Part shown: in pieces, positions 10,977 to 23,902 of the stretch
How positions within the stretch are numbered: the first letter of the stretch is position 1
Layout: each line of letters opens with the position of its first letter
From: Adiantum capillus-veneris
Taxonomy: Eukaryota > Streptophyta > Polypodiopsida > Polypodiales > Pteridaceae
NCBI GenBank assembly: GCA_014529385.2
Contig: CM043953.1
Location: forward strand, 73,313,872-73,377,871
Length of the DNA stretch: 64,000 nt
Direction: 5' to 3'
The notes under the pieces: generated by a model
The model's database searches: none
Seen by the model: only the letters and a program-made list of their open reading frames with translations
What the model was told of the DNA's origin: nothing
Made by a program: the position numbers and the translations under genes

Positions 10977-12266
10977 ATACATGCTTGATTTAATCGGCAT
11001 CAAATTTCAATTTCAAGAAGGAAATTTCTCGAAATCGACACTCAAAATTTCAATTCATCGAATTTGCAATACAAAGATCCAAGGATGTGCGGAAATTCAA
11101 AGCTTAATCGATTGAATTTACAGAAACAAATTCTGCTTGGTCGTTAATTGGTGGAAATCGACAACTAATTGGCAACTGGTTTTCAGTTTTGGCCTAATGA
11201 CGGTCAAGAAGGAATATGCACAGTACTTTTGTTAGTGGTTAATAAGAAGGATATGAAGATTTTAAGGACGAGCAAAAAAAGAACGGCTTTTGGGGAAACT
11301 TGATAAAGCTAGATCTAGCTTACGAAGTTAAAGACAGAGTTAATTTCCTGAACTAATTTACGATGAAGTGATACAATCGACACGGTACACGTCTTAACTC
11401 GGGCTTCACAGTCGAAAGTAGGAGTTCCATTTTTTGCATTCGGCTTAAATTTCTTGGAAGCCTTAGGAACCTTTGCTTACACACAAAAGCTACGCAATCG
11501 ACCTCTGCAAAAACGAGCACACTCAACATCGACAGGGTCGCCTAGCCTTGGGAGCAACTTCACCCAGGCACACAGGCCAAGGAGCTTCACAACGGCCGTC
11601 CTCAACCAATCCTCCCTGCGCGCCATCTCTGTTGTGACCTGCTTGTTGCCTCACGCTTTTTCACCATGCATTCACACCTTTTAATAATGGTGTGGCCATT
11701 AATCAAAGCCTCAAAAGTTAAAATACTTTAAGAGGGCGGTCATCCCACCCCTAGGTTGGCAATCGAGCATCAAAAGGAAGCTGATAATACTTGTTTCATT
11801 GGCCTACCAATAGCAACTTGTTCCGTCCAATCGCCATCAATTGCGGTTGATTCACTTTAACCGAGATTTATATCAAGTGATTGCAGCAGGTGGTGATTAA
11901 TTGGAAACCATCAAAGGCCGAGCACCATCAATGACTATTATCTACGGCGGAAGGGAGCTCGGAAGTAAAATCCAATTCAATTTGAAATTCACCAGTAACA
12001 AAAATTGCCGATTGTATTACCATTAGTTTTGGGATACGGGAGATTGGACGCTGCGAACTCGATCGACTCATAGACCAACCATCTGACAGCTCACTCTTTC
12101 AAAAATTTCCTAGCGCATCGCCATTCTGGATTGGGCGCCAATGCAATCCTAAGCTACGTCCATTTCATTTTTTTTATTTACTTTACTCTCTCTCACTTAT
12201 TCTCCATACTGTATCTGTAAAAATCTCCATATAGTCATTTTAAATTTCAAAACACACATTTATATA

Positions 12267-12301
<35 letters not shown>

Positions 12302-12338
12302 AAAAAGAAAAAAATAAAGAAAAGAAAAGCAAGCAATC
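10977..12338 (+). other. Family A 5' leader, arm 2
   Basis: About 1.36 kb without pol or gag motifs. It includes a 76-codon ORF (11454-11684) in a GC-richer block that is partly conserved with the inverted arm (2640-2852), and a TA microsatellite (12261-12299) just before gag. I infer leader or packaging region; no function can be assigned to the small ORF. Confidence 0.7.
12261..12299. repeat. (TA)n microsatellite
   Basis: Alternating TA tract, interrupted once, immediately upstream of A gag; counterpart of 2006-2060. Confidence 0.93.
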
Positions 12339-13088
12339 ATGGCACACCTTCCACAAGCACCCACCATTGCTGAATAGCTTGCCAATATGCAACAATCCCT
12401 CACATATGAACGCCTATGAAGGCAAGAGCTTGAAGATAAATTATTGCATTCTACAACGGCACCCAAGAAAAACAAAATTAGCAGAAAAGCCTTCACTTTC
12501 AAGGATTTTGATGGCACTAAAGATGCTAGCACGGTTCTAGCATGGGTTACTTAGCTAGAGGACTATTTTCATGATGAAGACTTACCCGAACGTGAAATGG
12601 TAAAATGTGCATCAAACCATCTCACTAGCAGCGCTGCACTGTGGTGGAATGCCACCAAACAACACGGGAGAAGACCACACACTTGGCATGCATTTTAAAA
12701 AGTGTTTTTACCTCAATTTTTGCCCACACAGTACAAAGCTAAGGCATGACGTCAATGAGGATTAAACTGATCGTTTTTGGAACTATTTAATTCAATTTCA
12801 AGCTATCGCAAGAAATTGAAGCGTACGTACATATCAAGCTTGGTACTACAAATTCGTGCTGAGGTAGAGATGTTCGAACTAGATTTTCTGTCAAAGGCTA
12901 TTAATTTGGATCTCGATGCATAGAAGAAGAAAGGTGGACAACCCTCTCACACTGATCAACCTGCTAACGCTAACTGTAACAAGAGACCTCCTTTCTCTAC
13001 TAACTTTGATAAAAACAAACATCAAGCCGTACCTCTTTTAAGAGATGCACATTTGACAATTATGCTACAACTGCTCAACCTCATAGCA
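12339..13088 (+). pseudogene. Family A gag remnant, arm 2 (N-terminal and core)
   Basis: ATG at 12339 is followed by a stop after 11 codons, but a shifted frame carries a Gag core: Lys-Asp-Phe-Asp-Gly-Thr near 12498, an Ala-Leu-Trp-Trp-Asn signature near 12634-12648, and Trp-His-Ala-Phe near 12680. Multiple stops are present (for example near 12553 and 12697). It is interrupted after 13088 by element B-minus, which duplicated TAGCA (13084-13088 and 22055-22059). Gag resumes at 22060 with the zinc knuckle. Confidence 0.82.
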
Positions 13089-14369
13089 TGTAACAATTAC
13101 TGGTCTATAAAGCTTGTAAATAGCGGAAAATAACTTAACATAGTGAGCATTTCATTAAGAGCAAATTCCTAATGACCATACAAGAGTGCTTGGTTGGAGA
13201 TAACAACATTAGCATAACACCTAATTAGTTTGGCATGACAATACTTGAAAGAGGGAGAGAAATAGAACAATTGACTACTATTGAGGACCGGATTTACATA
13301 AACCGGTCCCCCCTCCATTAGGCATTTGTATTATAACTTCTCCCATTAAGAGAGACTTTGTACAATACAATTCTTTGTGTTCCTTGGTAAAAACTCGTCG
13401 GTGCTATGAAGATGGAAGCTTCATGAACCAAACTTACACGTGATAACACATAACATCAATTACTCATTGGTCTCAGACCCAAGACCTCACACACCTTCGA
13501 AGATGGTGAGAGCTAGCGGGGTATGAGAGTAGATCTAGAGGAAGGAGTATTCTTATGAGAAAGAAGTATTTCCTCACTTAATTACTCTTGTAGCTTAGCT
13601 TAGCTTAGTAATTAGATAAAAGAGGAGAGAAGCATGGCATTGAAGCTTAGCTCTTGGTTGGATTTTCATTCCATATCCAAGAGTTGTTGGTGTAGGCCTC
13701 CATTCTCAAACTTGGAGAAGAAGATGAGCTTTCCATTAAAGCTTGGAGAAGGAGATGATTTTCTTGCTCTACACATGAGTTGTGTGAGTGTGTGTGGAAT
13801 AATACCCTTCAAAACAGTCCCCTCTCTCCTCTTGGTTGACCACCCCAATGCCAATTACTCATGCTGCATTCCTATTGGCCCTTGAAAAGCCTAGCCAATA
13901 GTATTTGAGTATGAGTTTTACTCTTGCTGGCTTCCTATTGGCCCGTAAATAATTTGGCCAATAGCCTTTGAGAGGCCCAGTCAAGAGCCTTGTGACAAGT
14001 GTCCATCCTTTTTTCCATTTTGTAAATGTCAAATAATTAATTTAATTATCTACTTTGCTATTGGACCTTTTAGTCCTTTGGCCAATAGGAATTAAGCAAT
14101 TTTAGGAACTGCTTACTTATCATTGGACCTTTTGACTGTCCAATAGTCTTTTAGGGAGACTATTTCTTATTGGTTATTTTTTTGAGCATTTATAAAAATA
14201 AAAATTTAGTTTACACTAGCTAACTTCCCATTGGTCCACCTCTGTGCCCATCCAATAGGATTCAGGCAAGAATTGGGGGTTTCTTTGCATGCCTGACATG
14301 TGTCCTCTTTACTTTGTGGAAAGGGTAAGCTTAGGTGTATAGTGTGTGGAAAGGGTAAGCTTAGGTGTA

Positions 14370-14402
<33 letters not shown>

Positions 14403-14778
14403 TAGTCACTTCTCAAGCTTTGTCATCTTCCCTACTCGCCCTCTAACTTGTCCTCTAGCTATTTGGACTTTTGTACACACACAAAGCATCCAATTCCATT
14501 AACATTTGACAATTGGACTTACACTTTGAAATTTTGGAACTTAACCTTTTGGAAGTCTTAATGGGTTGAACCCTAAGGTCTTTGGAGCCCATTCATTGCA
14601 CATTGCTCTTCTGCAAATGGTACCCCTTTGGATCCCTACTATGGGCCTCCCCTACTACGACCACTCTGCTAGCCTTACTAATAATCTAGCTTTTTCTCCC
14701 CTGGTATTTTCCCATATTAAATGATCAGTTTAACATGAGAAAATCATTTAGGAGAATTAGATATTAGTTATTATGACA
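13089..14778 (-). mobile_element. B-minus 3' LTR
   Basis: 1690 bp, starting TGTAACAATT and ending TTATGACA in plus coordinates. It carries a cluster of ATTGG/CCAAT elements (about 13865-14255). A 30 bp direct duplication at about 14311-14370, next to a TG tract (14372-14401), is absent from the 5' LTR. Confidence 0.93.
14372..14401. repeat. (TG)n microsatellite in B-minus 3' LTR
   Basis: About 15 TG units. The partner tract in the 5' LTR (21636-21677) is longer. Confidence 0.95.
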
Positions 14779-15132
14779 TTACCTGTCTCTTGAAATCATA
14801 GTCGTCCTCGACTATGAGGTAGAGATGATAAATCATAGTTATTAGTCTTTTGCTTAGCGGGTATAGGATCCCTATTTTACCCTACGACACCGTTCCACAA
14901 TGGATGACTAATCCATTTGGCGCTTGAGAGCTGAAGCTGCCGCAAGCATGTTTGCGCATTAGTCCTATCAATCTTCCATAGTAGAGTGACAAGCTCTACT
15001 TGGTGTTTGGGAGACGTCGTCTCCACAAACTTGATCCTAAGCATGCATACTTCTTAACATTTGTGCACAATAAAGAAAAAAAGAAAGAGTCTTATAAGAC
15101 AAAAACATTGATCATTTAAAACATACATTTGC

Positions 15133-18100
15133 TTACTCTAGGGAATCATTGTAAGCATTGACAAGGTTTAGGTTATCCTTTAATTGTATGCCTTGCTTCC
15201 ATCTAGCATCTTCAAAAGGATAATTCTTAAACTTAATAAGATATCGTCAGATAATCTTACCACCTTTCAATACCTTGTCTTCGTGTCGGAGAATGGACTC
15301 TGGTTGCAGTACCTCTTCTTGGTCTTCAATCTCCGGTGGGTCTTCTATGGTTGCTTCTTGGGGTGGCTCTCCTTGGTAAGGCTTTAACACGCTCACATGA
15401 AAAGCATTGTGTATGAGCCAGTGGTTGGGCAACTTGAGCTGATAAGCCGTCTCATTGATTGGCTTAAGAATTTGAAAGGGGCCATAGTACCTTTTTGCTA
15501 GTTTAGCATAGTATTTTTGGTGTCCCGTAGGATTCTTGCCCGTTGTGTGCCTTAATCGAGCCTTGGGAAATTTAAGCAAGACCCAATCATTTCCTTTAAA
15601 GGTCAGGGCTCTTCTGTGCTTGTTAGCAACAGCCTTTTGCCTTTGCTGTGAGATGGATATAGCATCTTTAATCTTTTGGAAAGATTCTTGTAGGTCGCGG
15701 CTATATTCATCTGCAGCGAAGATCTTCCCATGTACCTTAAGTAGCAGTGGACTTTTTGATCTTCCCTCAATTACCTCAAAAGGTGCTTTTCCCATGGATG
15801 TATGTACTGTGTTATTGTAAGCATACTCCACTAAAGGTAAGTACTTCTCCCATTGGGATCTTTGATCTACTTCAGTGACATAAGCTTTGAGTAGATCAAG
15901 AATTGTTAGGTTAGCTATCTCACTTTGACCATCCGTTTGCGGGTGATAGGCCGAAGAGAAATTTAGCCTTGTACCTAAATTCTCAAAGAGACCCTTCCAG
16001 AAATTGCTGGTCATTCTAGGATCTCTATCCGACACTATTGACATTGGCAAGCCGTGGTACTTAAAGATTTGTGATATAAAGAGGGTTGCCATTTGATGGG
16101 CCTTAATAGTCTTTTTGATAGGTACGAAATGCGCTTGTTTGCTGAACGTGTCTACTATTGTCCATATTCCCGTATTCCCATGGATAGACTTAGGCAATCC
16201 AAAGATAAAATCCATGGATATGCTCTCCCAGGGTGAATTAGGGATTGACAAAGGTTGAAGCAAATCAGGTTGCTTCCCTCTATCAAACTTTGTCTTTTGG
16301 CAAACCACACATTTTGAAACATACTCTTGTATGTTCGATTTCATGGTAGGCCAATAGAAGTACATTTCTATCCCTTTTAGGGTAGCTTGAATCCCTCTAT
16401 GCCCTGCATACGGAGGAGCATGAGATTCATACATTACTTTCTCACGTAGTGAGTTAGTAACACATAGCCTATTACCATAGAGAAGATAACCATCTTGTAA
16501 GGTAAATGGTTCCTCTTTCTTCCCTAGTGCAAGGGCTGACATCACATCTTTAAAATCGGAATCAATAGCGTACTCATCTATCATAAAAGATAGATCATTG
16601 TGAGTTGCTATGGAAACCGCATTCACTCTCAGTCGTCTTGAGAGTGCATCAGCTACTTGATTATGCTTGCCAGCAATGTGAGAATATGAAAATGAAATTG
16701 CAAAAGGAAATTTTCCCACCTCATTTGTTTGTCGGAGAGTTTGGTCTGCGTCATGAAGTACTTGAGGCTTTCGTGACCCGTCCGCAGAATGAAAGGAGTC
16801 CCCAATAAGTAGTGCTTCCACGTGTCTAAGGCATGTAGAACTGCGAGGAGTTCCTTTTCATATATGCCTAGAGCTTGCTCAACTGGGTCGAGCCTTCGAC
16901 TTTCATATTCTATGGCGTGCCCTTCTTGGAGCAGCACGGCTCCGAGGCAATCACCACAAGCATCGCATTGGACCTCAAATGGCTTTGAGAGATCCGGTAG
17001 TGTAAGCACAGGTTGAGAGATAAGCTTCTCTCTAAGATTTTCAAAAGCAGTGTTCTCCTTGGTAGTCCATGCATACTTAACGTTCTTTTTTGTTAGGTCA
17101 TGCAATGGTCCTGCTATGAGTGAGAATTTTTCTATGAACCGTCTATAGTATGCACACATACCTATAAAGCTTATTAATTCATGTAGATTCTTTGGGTTAG
17201 GCGATGCTTTTATTACTTCTAACTTTGATGGATCCATTTGGATGCCATCTTTAGAGATAATATGACCTAAATATTGAATCTCTTGTAAGAAAAATTCACT
17301 TTTCTTTTGATTTATGTAAAGCTTATTCTCTCGCAAAACTTGAAAAATTACCTGGAGGTGTTGTTTGTGTTCGTCCAAGGAATTGGAGTAGATGATTATA
17401 TCATCAAAGAACACTCCAGTGTAACTGCGATGAGGCCTAAAGAGCTTCTCCTTCATGCGGTTGAATGTAGCTGGTGCATTGGTCAAGCCAAAATTCGTAG
17501 AGACCAAACGTAGTGCGAAATGAGGTCTTTACAATGTCTTGATCAACAATCCTTATTTGGTGATAGCCACTTTTTAGGTCAATCCTACTGAAGTAGGTCG
17601 ATCCTTGTAGCTTATCAAATAGGTCTTCTACCTGCGGAACGGGAAACCTATTTTTGATAGTGATCCTATTTAGTGCTCTATAGTCGACACACATACGATA
17701 TGTGCCATCTTTCTTTTGCACTAATAAAACTGGTGAACAAAATGGAGATGAACTAGGCCTAACCATTCCTTTCTCAACCAACTCATGCACTTGCTGCATA
17801 ATTTCCTCTTGTTGAGCTTGAGAAACTCGATAGGGAGGTTTATTAGGTGGTGAGCTTCCTGGAAGAAGCTCGATTGCATGGTCATCATCCCCTCGTTTTG
17901 GAGGCAATTCATTAGGGATGTCGTCAATAAAAACATCTTGGAATTCATTAAGGAAATTAGATAACCCTAATTCTTTTTTATTCCCTTTATTTTTATTTGA
18001 CAGAACATTAGGTTCATTTTGAGAGTCTTTTACAAATATCATGTACACGGAAATAGAGCTCTTTATTGACTTATCAAATGATTTCTTATGTACAAGAGGT

Positions 18101-19978
18101 ATAGTGTTACCTGACTCGTTAGCATATATGTACATGTCTTTGTCCCTGTACTTAAAGTAAATTTTTCCTTTCAGGAAACTTGATGTTGGACGCCATGCGA
18201 TCAAACCATGGTGCCCCTAGGATTACATCGTCATGCTTAAGGGGAGAGATGAAGAAATCCTCTTTGTCCACATAACTTTGGACATGAAGCCTCAATTTCC
18301 CAATTAAGGGAGTAACTGGGACTTCTTCTCCCTTGAAAGCACTATCGGCTGGTAGGGGATTTCCCATCTCAAAGGCTTGGATGCCTAGCTTAGTGGCCAA
18401 CTCCGTGGATATGAAATTGTGAGTAGAGCCATTGTCGAAGAGAATGAAAGCATCATGTTCTCTCACCTTCCCCCAAGCATGGCATAGAGGAGATCCTTTG
18501 TGATGAGCATCTTCTTCTTTAACTTCAATTATGGAAGCTCTAGGAGGTTCATTGCGTGTGTTATTCTGTGGGAAAGCACGATAAGCATGCCCTTGCTCCC
18601 CACATTTGAAACAACGGTTATCCTTGCGATAACGCTCTAGCTCTTTAGGAGAGAGTTTATTTTTGCCTTTGTAGTTTCCCTTCTCCTTAGCTTTGTTGTT
18701 GTTGAAGTTGCCCTTGGGAAACTTTTGGACATGGTCCTTCCCCTTAGGCTCATTCCGTTCTTTGCTTTCCATGGGATTTAGATTTTTCTTAGCCCCTTGT
18801 TGGAAGTGGATTCGTGAAGCCACCATAGTATGGTGTATGACCACTGAAATAGTGCGAGGCCTTTGAGAGTTGACATACTCCGCCATATCTTTAGATAAAC
18901 CCGCACAAAATTGTTGTTTTTGCTCTCCAAAATCTATCTTTTTGTAGACAGTGGCTTTGAGATGTAAATCCCAAAACTTGTCTACGTATTTGTGAATAGA
19001 TTCGTAGGGAGAGAGCTTCAATCTTCGCCATTCGGTAAGCACTTTGTCTTTGGCATCGCTAGCCAAAAACTGCTTCATAATGGAAGCTCTTAAAGCTTTC
19101 CATGTTCGTGGAGCTTCACCATTTGCTCGTAGGCTAGACCACCATTGCCTGGCAGACTTCTGGAGATGCATGGCTACATGGCGTATCTTAGAGGACTCCG
19201 TGAAGCCCTCATCTCCAAATGCCGCATCAAATTTTTGAATAAAGGCCAAGACTTTGTCCGTAGCACCAAATGTGCCATCGTAGGTAAGAAAAGAGATACT
19301 CTTTCCTCCCTCCTTGAACTGTTTGAGCTTGGACGACCTCTTCCAAGCGGCATAGGATTTCCTATGGCCTCTCCTTTTGAATTCTTTGGGAGCCGCACCA
19401 TCACTTCCTTCAGAAGAGGAGGAGGATGATGAAGATGGAGAAGAGGGTGACCTCTTTCTCGCCTTTTTCTTCTCATACTTCCTTTCTTCCTTCTTTGAAT
19501 TACGGTGAGAAGGACTATCCAATGGTCTTCTCCGTTTAGGGGGTGTTGGAGAGCGTTTTGCCCGCCGTCTTTGTGGTGCCATCTCCGCCGAGGTGGCGGG
19601 AGATTCACTTCTTTCTTGTTCTTTCGGTGGGGGCTCTGTTGAGATTTGGGCTCTCCTTGGTGAAGGAGTTGCCCCATCAACTTGTAAGATTTTGGGTCCT
19701 TTGTATGGGTCCTCCTCGCCTCTCACCGTAGAGATCCCTCTTTTAGAAATATCACTAGGAGCTTTCATAGGCACTCCTTCTTCTAGGTGAGGAGATTGGA
19801 GAATCCCATGGATGCGTAATTGTTGTTGTACTTCACCTTGGAGGGATGGGTTGCCCATGGCTTGTTGAAGCCTAGTAACAAGATAGTTCACAAGCATAGG
19901 GGCATCATTAGTAGCTTGACCATTAGCAAAATCAAAGCCATCAACATTAATTTCACTCTCTCTACTATTGTCAGCCAT
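15133..19978 (-). pseudogene. B-minus Gag-Pol polyprotein, frameshifted
   Basis: Minus-strand start at 19978, equivalent to the intact B start at 48283. The first frame (to 18152) encodes Gag with an Arg/Ser-rich region, a core with Gln-Trp-Trp-Ser, a zinc knuckle (Cys-Phe-Lys-Cys, Gly-His, near 18580-18620) and protease with Asp-Asn-Gly-Ser-Thr near 18425-18440. Frameshifts near 18170-18200 and 17450-17510 break RT, and one near 16655-16820 breaks RNase H. A final frame (16821-15247) carries RNase H end, integrase and the start of the chromodomain-like tail. A CGA-to-TGA-type stop at 15247 cuts that tail; the same frame then continues to the family stop at 15133-15135. Catalytic Asp residues of RT and integrase look retained. 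It could not make a full polyprotein without recoding. Confidence 0.93.
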
Positions 19979-20392
19979 TATAACTAAGTTTTAGGTGTAA
20001 ATTTACTTGTACTTTGGCACTTCAAGCCCTAGTTGCTACTCCTCTTTACTTTCAAAGATAAGCACTCAAGCATCTATACCCATGGATCGGAATATCATTA
20101 ATTGCAAGAAATAGAAGAGAGGGTTTATCATAGCCCAGTCGGCACCGGTTCCTGTCAAGCTTCTAATAGCTCAATAATGGTTAAGCCGTAGGCAAGCCCC
20201 TTGGGGCTCCATTATTAAGACCATAGCTCTCAACGGTGATACCCCGTTAACTGTGCGAAGCAAGCGCACCTCAAGGATAATAAATCCCTGTTCTACTTAC
20301 CCTCATGCAATTAATAATACCAACCGTTTGTAGCAAGCTTGAGGACCTCTCTTCTTGAGCAAGAAAAGAGAAACCGATAGCTCTGATACCAA
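19979..20392 (-). other. B-minus leader and primer binding site
   Basis: Leader between LTR and gag. The primer site is the reverse complement of 20381-20392, TTGGTATCAGAG, matching initiator tRNA-Met. Confidence 0.9.
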
Positions 20393-21633
20393 TGTAACAA
20401 TTACTGGTCTATAAAGCTTGCAAATAGCGGAAAATAACTTAACATAGTGAGCATTTCATTAAGAGCAAATTACTAATGACCATACAAGAGTGCTTGGTTG
20501 GAGATAACAACATTAGCATAACACCTAATTAGTTTGGCATAACAATACTTGTAAGAGAGAGAGAAATAGAACAATTGACAACTATTGAGGACCGGATTTA
20601 CATGGACCGGTCCCCCCTCCATTAGGCATTTGTATTATAACTTCTCCCATTAAGAGAGACTTTGTACAATACAATTCTTTGTGTTCCTTGGTAAAAACTC
20701 GTCGCTGCTATGAAGATGGAATCTTCATGCACCAAACTTACACGTGATAACACATAACATCAATTACTCGTTGGTCTCAGACCCAAGACCTCACACACCT
20801 TTGAAGATGGTGAGAGCTAGCGGGGTATGAGAGTAGATCTAGAGGAAGGAGTATTCTTACGAGAAAGAAGTATTTCCTCACTTAATTACTCTTGTAGCTT
20901 AGCTTAGCTTAGTAATTAGATAATAGAGGAGAGAAGCATGGCATTGAATCTTAGCTCTTGGTTGGATTTGCAGTCCATATCCAAGAGTTGTTGGTGTAGG
21001 CCTCCATTCTCAAACTTGGAGAAGAAGATGAGCTTTCCATTAAAGCTTGGAGAAGGAGATGATTTTCTTGCTCTACACATGAGTTGTGTGAGTGTGTGTG
21101 GAATAATGACCTTCAAAACAGTCCCCTCTCTCCTCTTGGTTGACCCCCCCCTTGCCAATTACTCATGGTGCATTCCTATTGGCCCTTGAAAAGCCTAGCC
21201 AATAGTATTTGAGTATGAGTTTTACTCTCGCTGGCTTCCTATTGGCCCGTAAATAATTTGGCCAATAGCCTTTGAGAGGCCCAGTCAAGAGCCTTGTGAC
21301 AAGTGTCCATCCTTTTTTCCATTTTGTAAATGCCAAATAATTAATTTAATTATCTGCTTTGTTATTGGACCTTTTAGTCCTTTGGCCAATAGGAATTAAG
21401 CAATTTTAGGAACTGCTTAACTATCATTGGACCTTTTGACTGTCCAATAGTCTTTTAGGGAGACTATTTCTTATTGGTTATTTTTTTGAGCATTTATAAA
21501 AATAAAAATTTAGTTTACACTAGATTGGTCCGCCTCTGTGCCCATCCAATAGGATTCAGACAAGAATTGGGGGTTTCTTTGCATGCCTGACATGTGTCCT
21601 CTTTACTTTGTGGAAAGGGTAAGCTTAGGTGTA

Positions 21634-21678
<45 letters not shown>

Positions 21679-22054
21679 TAGTCACTTCTCAAGCTTTGTC
21701 ATCTTCCCTACTCGCCCTCTAACTTGTCCTCTAGCTATTTGGACTTTTGTACACACACAAAGAATCCAATTCCATTAACATTTGACAATTGGACTTACCC
21801 TTTGAAATTTTGGAACTTAACATTTTGGAAGTCTTAATGGGTTGAACCCTAAGGTCTTTGGAGCCCATTCATTGCACATTGCTCTTCTGCAGATGGTACC
21901 CCTTTGGATCCCTACTATGGGCCTCCCCTACTACGACCACTCTGCTAGCCTTACTAATAATCTAGCTTTTTCTCCCCTGGTATTTCCCCATCTTAAATGA
22001 TCAGTTTAACATGAGAAAATCATTTAGGAGAATTAGATATTAGTTATTATGACA
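20393..22054 (-). mobile_element. B-minus 5' LTR
   Basis: 1662 bp with the same termini as 13089-14778. It contains the ATTGG/CCAAT cluster (about 21175-21550) and a TG tract (21636-21677). It lacks the 30 bp duplication of the 3' LTR and has a 14 bp deletion near 21523. Confidence 0.93.
21636..21677. repeat. (TG)n microsatellite in B-minus 5' LTR
   Basis: About 21 TG units. Confidence 0.95.
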
Positions 22055-22059
22055 TAGCA

Positions 22060-23902
22060 ACAACAAAAACAACATGTAGCAACGAGGCAACCAAGATTCT
22101 TTCAACCAACGTCTTGCTCAAAACTCTAATGGTAACAAAAAGGTGAAGTGTTTTGAATGTTTTCAATATGGTCACTGTGCAGATAAGTGCCCAAAAGGTC
22201 CTGTTAAGAGCAATGGACAATCCAATGGAGTCAACCAAAATCCAAACCAAAAACCCTTCAACAACAACCTCCCCAACGGTGCTACTGTTAACCTCATCAA
22301 AGATGCTAATCCCGATGACAATGAAGTGCAAGCTAATTACGGTGAAGGATATGATTCTGAGTATGATAACGAGGGATGACAACCCATCTCTAGGTACTCC
22401 TATATCTCTTCACACTTTGTTTAAATTGCAAGGCACTGTTAAGAGTGAAAGTGTCACAATTCTCTTAGATGATGGTAGTAGCCACGATTTAATTTCTACA
22501 CACTTGTCACAACAACTATCTCTCTGTGAAATCTCATCACCTCACAAAGTCAAAACTGTTTTAATAATGAGCATTTTAACTGTAAAACCCAAGTCAATGT
22601 TTCAAGTTTTCATTGGTGAGTTTACACAAGCACGTATATTTTTGGTAGCACATGCATGGTCTTGATATGATTTTGATAATTCCATTTTGTCATGAATTTG
22701 ACCCGCCGATTAATTATAAAACACATACTATGTCTCTTACTCATAATAATAAAAATTTCTCCATCCAAGCAACACTAGCACACCAAAAATTTCCACTCCT
22801 CTCTCACACTCAAACCAAAAATGCAATTCGAAAACAGGGGAAAATATATCTAGTGTTGTAAATCAAATTTATGTTGAAACTAGAACTTCACACAACTCTA
22901 CACACGATGAATTTTTCTCACAATTTAAAGATTGTTTCATGCATGATCTGCCACCTGGAATTCCACCTTCACGTCTCGAAGATCACAAAATAGATATTAT
23001 ACCGGGTAGTGAACCCCTTGTAGAGCACCTTATCGTGTAAATCCAACCGCACACAGGGAGATACAAATATCAAATCATTGATTTACTTGATTGAGGCCTA
23101 ATCAAACCTAGTAGTTCATCATATGGAGCTCCAATACTTCTTGTCAAGAAGAAAAATAGAACCTTTTGTTCCTAGAGTGGATGATGTATTAGACAAACTA
23201 AAAGGGACAAACATCTTTAGCAAAATTGACCTTAAATCAGGGTATCATCAAGTCAAAATGTTTGAACATGATGTCTACAAAACGGCTTTCAAAACACAAA
23301 CCAGACACTATGAATTTCTTGTCATGCACTTGGTTTGAAAAATGCACCAGCCACATTTACACACATGATGAATAGAATTTTCATTGACCATCAAGATTTT
23401 GTGATTGTATTCTTTGATGACATTCTGGTATTCAGTAAACCTGAAAAAGAGCATAAAGAGCACTTCACACGTGCATTTGATATGCTTACACAAAATCACT
23501 TGTACTTGAATCCTGAAAAGAGTTCATTTTTTTAATCTAAAATTGAATATTTGGGACACGTTGTATAGGGTAAGGGAATACATGTAGACCCTAAGAAAAT
23601 TGAAACCATTCAGTCATGGCCTAGACCATTCCGTCATGGCCTAGACCCAAAAACTTGCATGAGCTATGTTCTTTCATCGGTCTTTGTAGCTATTACAGGA
23701 AATTTGTTTGTAACTTTGTTTACAAGTCATTGTATTTGACTCTCTAGTTGAAGAAAAACGCACCTTATGAATGGATTGATTTACAAGAAAGCTCATTTAA
23801 TGCACTTGAACATGATTTGACTAATGCACCTGTATTGCAACTGCCTAATTTTGAAAGACCATTCTTTGTCGCAGTCACTGATGCTAGTGGAAAAGGTATC
23901 GG
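22060..23902 (+). pseudogene. Family A zinc knuckle, protease, RT and RNase H start, arm 2
   Basis: Continuation of A after B-minus. The zinc knuckle (Cys-x2-Cys-x4-His-x4-Cys) is at about 22149-22190. Protease-like sequence with Leu-Leu-Asp-Asp-Gly-Ser-Ser lies near 22465-22490. RT carries Lys-Ile-Asp-Leu-Lys-Ser-Gly-Tyr-His near 23222-23250 and an F-F-D-D box near 23410-23425. RNase H begins Val-Thr-Asp-Ala-Ser-Gly-Lys near 23874-23895. Frames shift repeatedly (near 22380, 22665, 23040, 23100, 23335 and 23535). A 20 bp tandem duplication lies near 23612-23645. Element C follows, inserted with TSD ATCGG (23898-23902). Confidence 0.87.

Larger units (their letters stand above)
13089..22054 (-). 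mobile_element. Element B-minus, complete Ty3/gypsy LTR retrotransposon
   Basis: An 8966 bp element coded on the minus strand and bounded by a perfect 5 bp duplication TAGCA (13084-13088, 22055-22059). Order on the minus strand: 5' LTR 22054-20393, primer site 20392-20381, leader, gag-pol 19978-15133, polypurine tract next to 14779, 3' LTR 14778-13089. It sits inside family A gag. The LTRs are similar but differ in length (1690 against 1662 bp) and by scattered substitutions, so it is older than the tandem B array at 38954-55180. Confidence 0.95.

Noticed and set aside
15536-15820. Plus-strand ORFs over the B-minus and C pol regions (for example 15536-15820 and 30167-30430)
   Set aside because: They are antisense shadows of minus-strand pol frames.
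22047-22382. 111-codon minus-strand ORF across the B-minus/A junction
   Set aside because: It is an antisense shadow of the A zinc knuckle region and crosses an insertion boundary.
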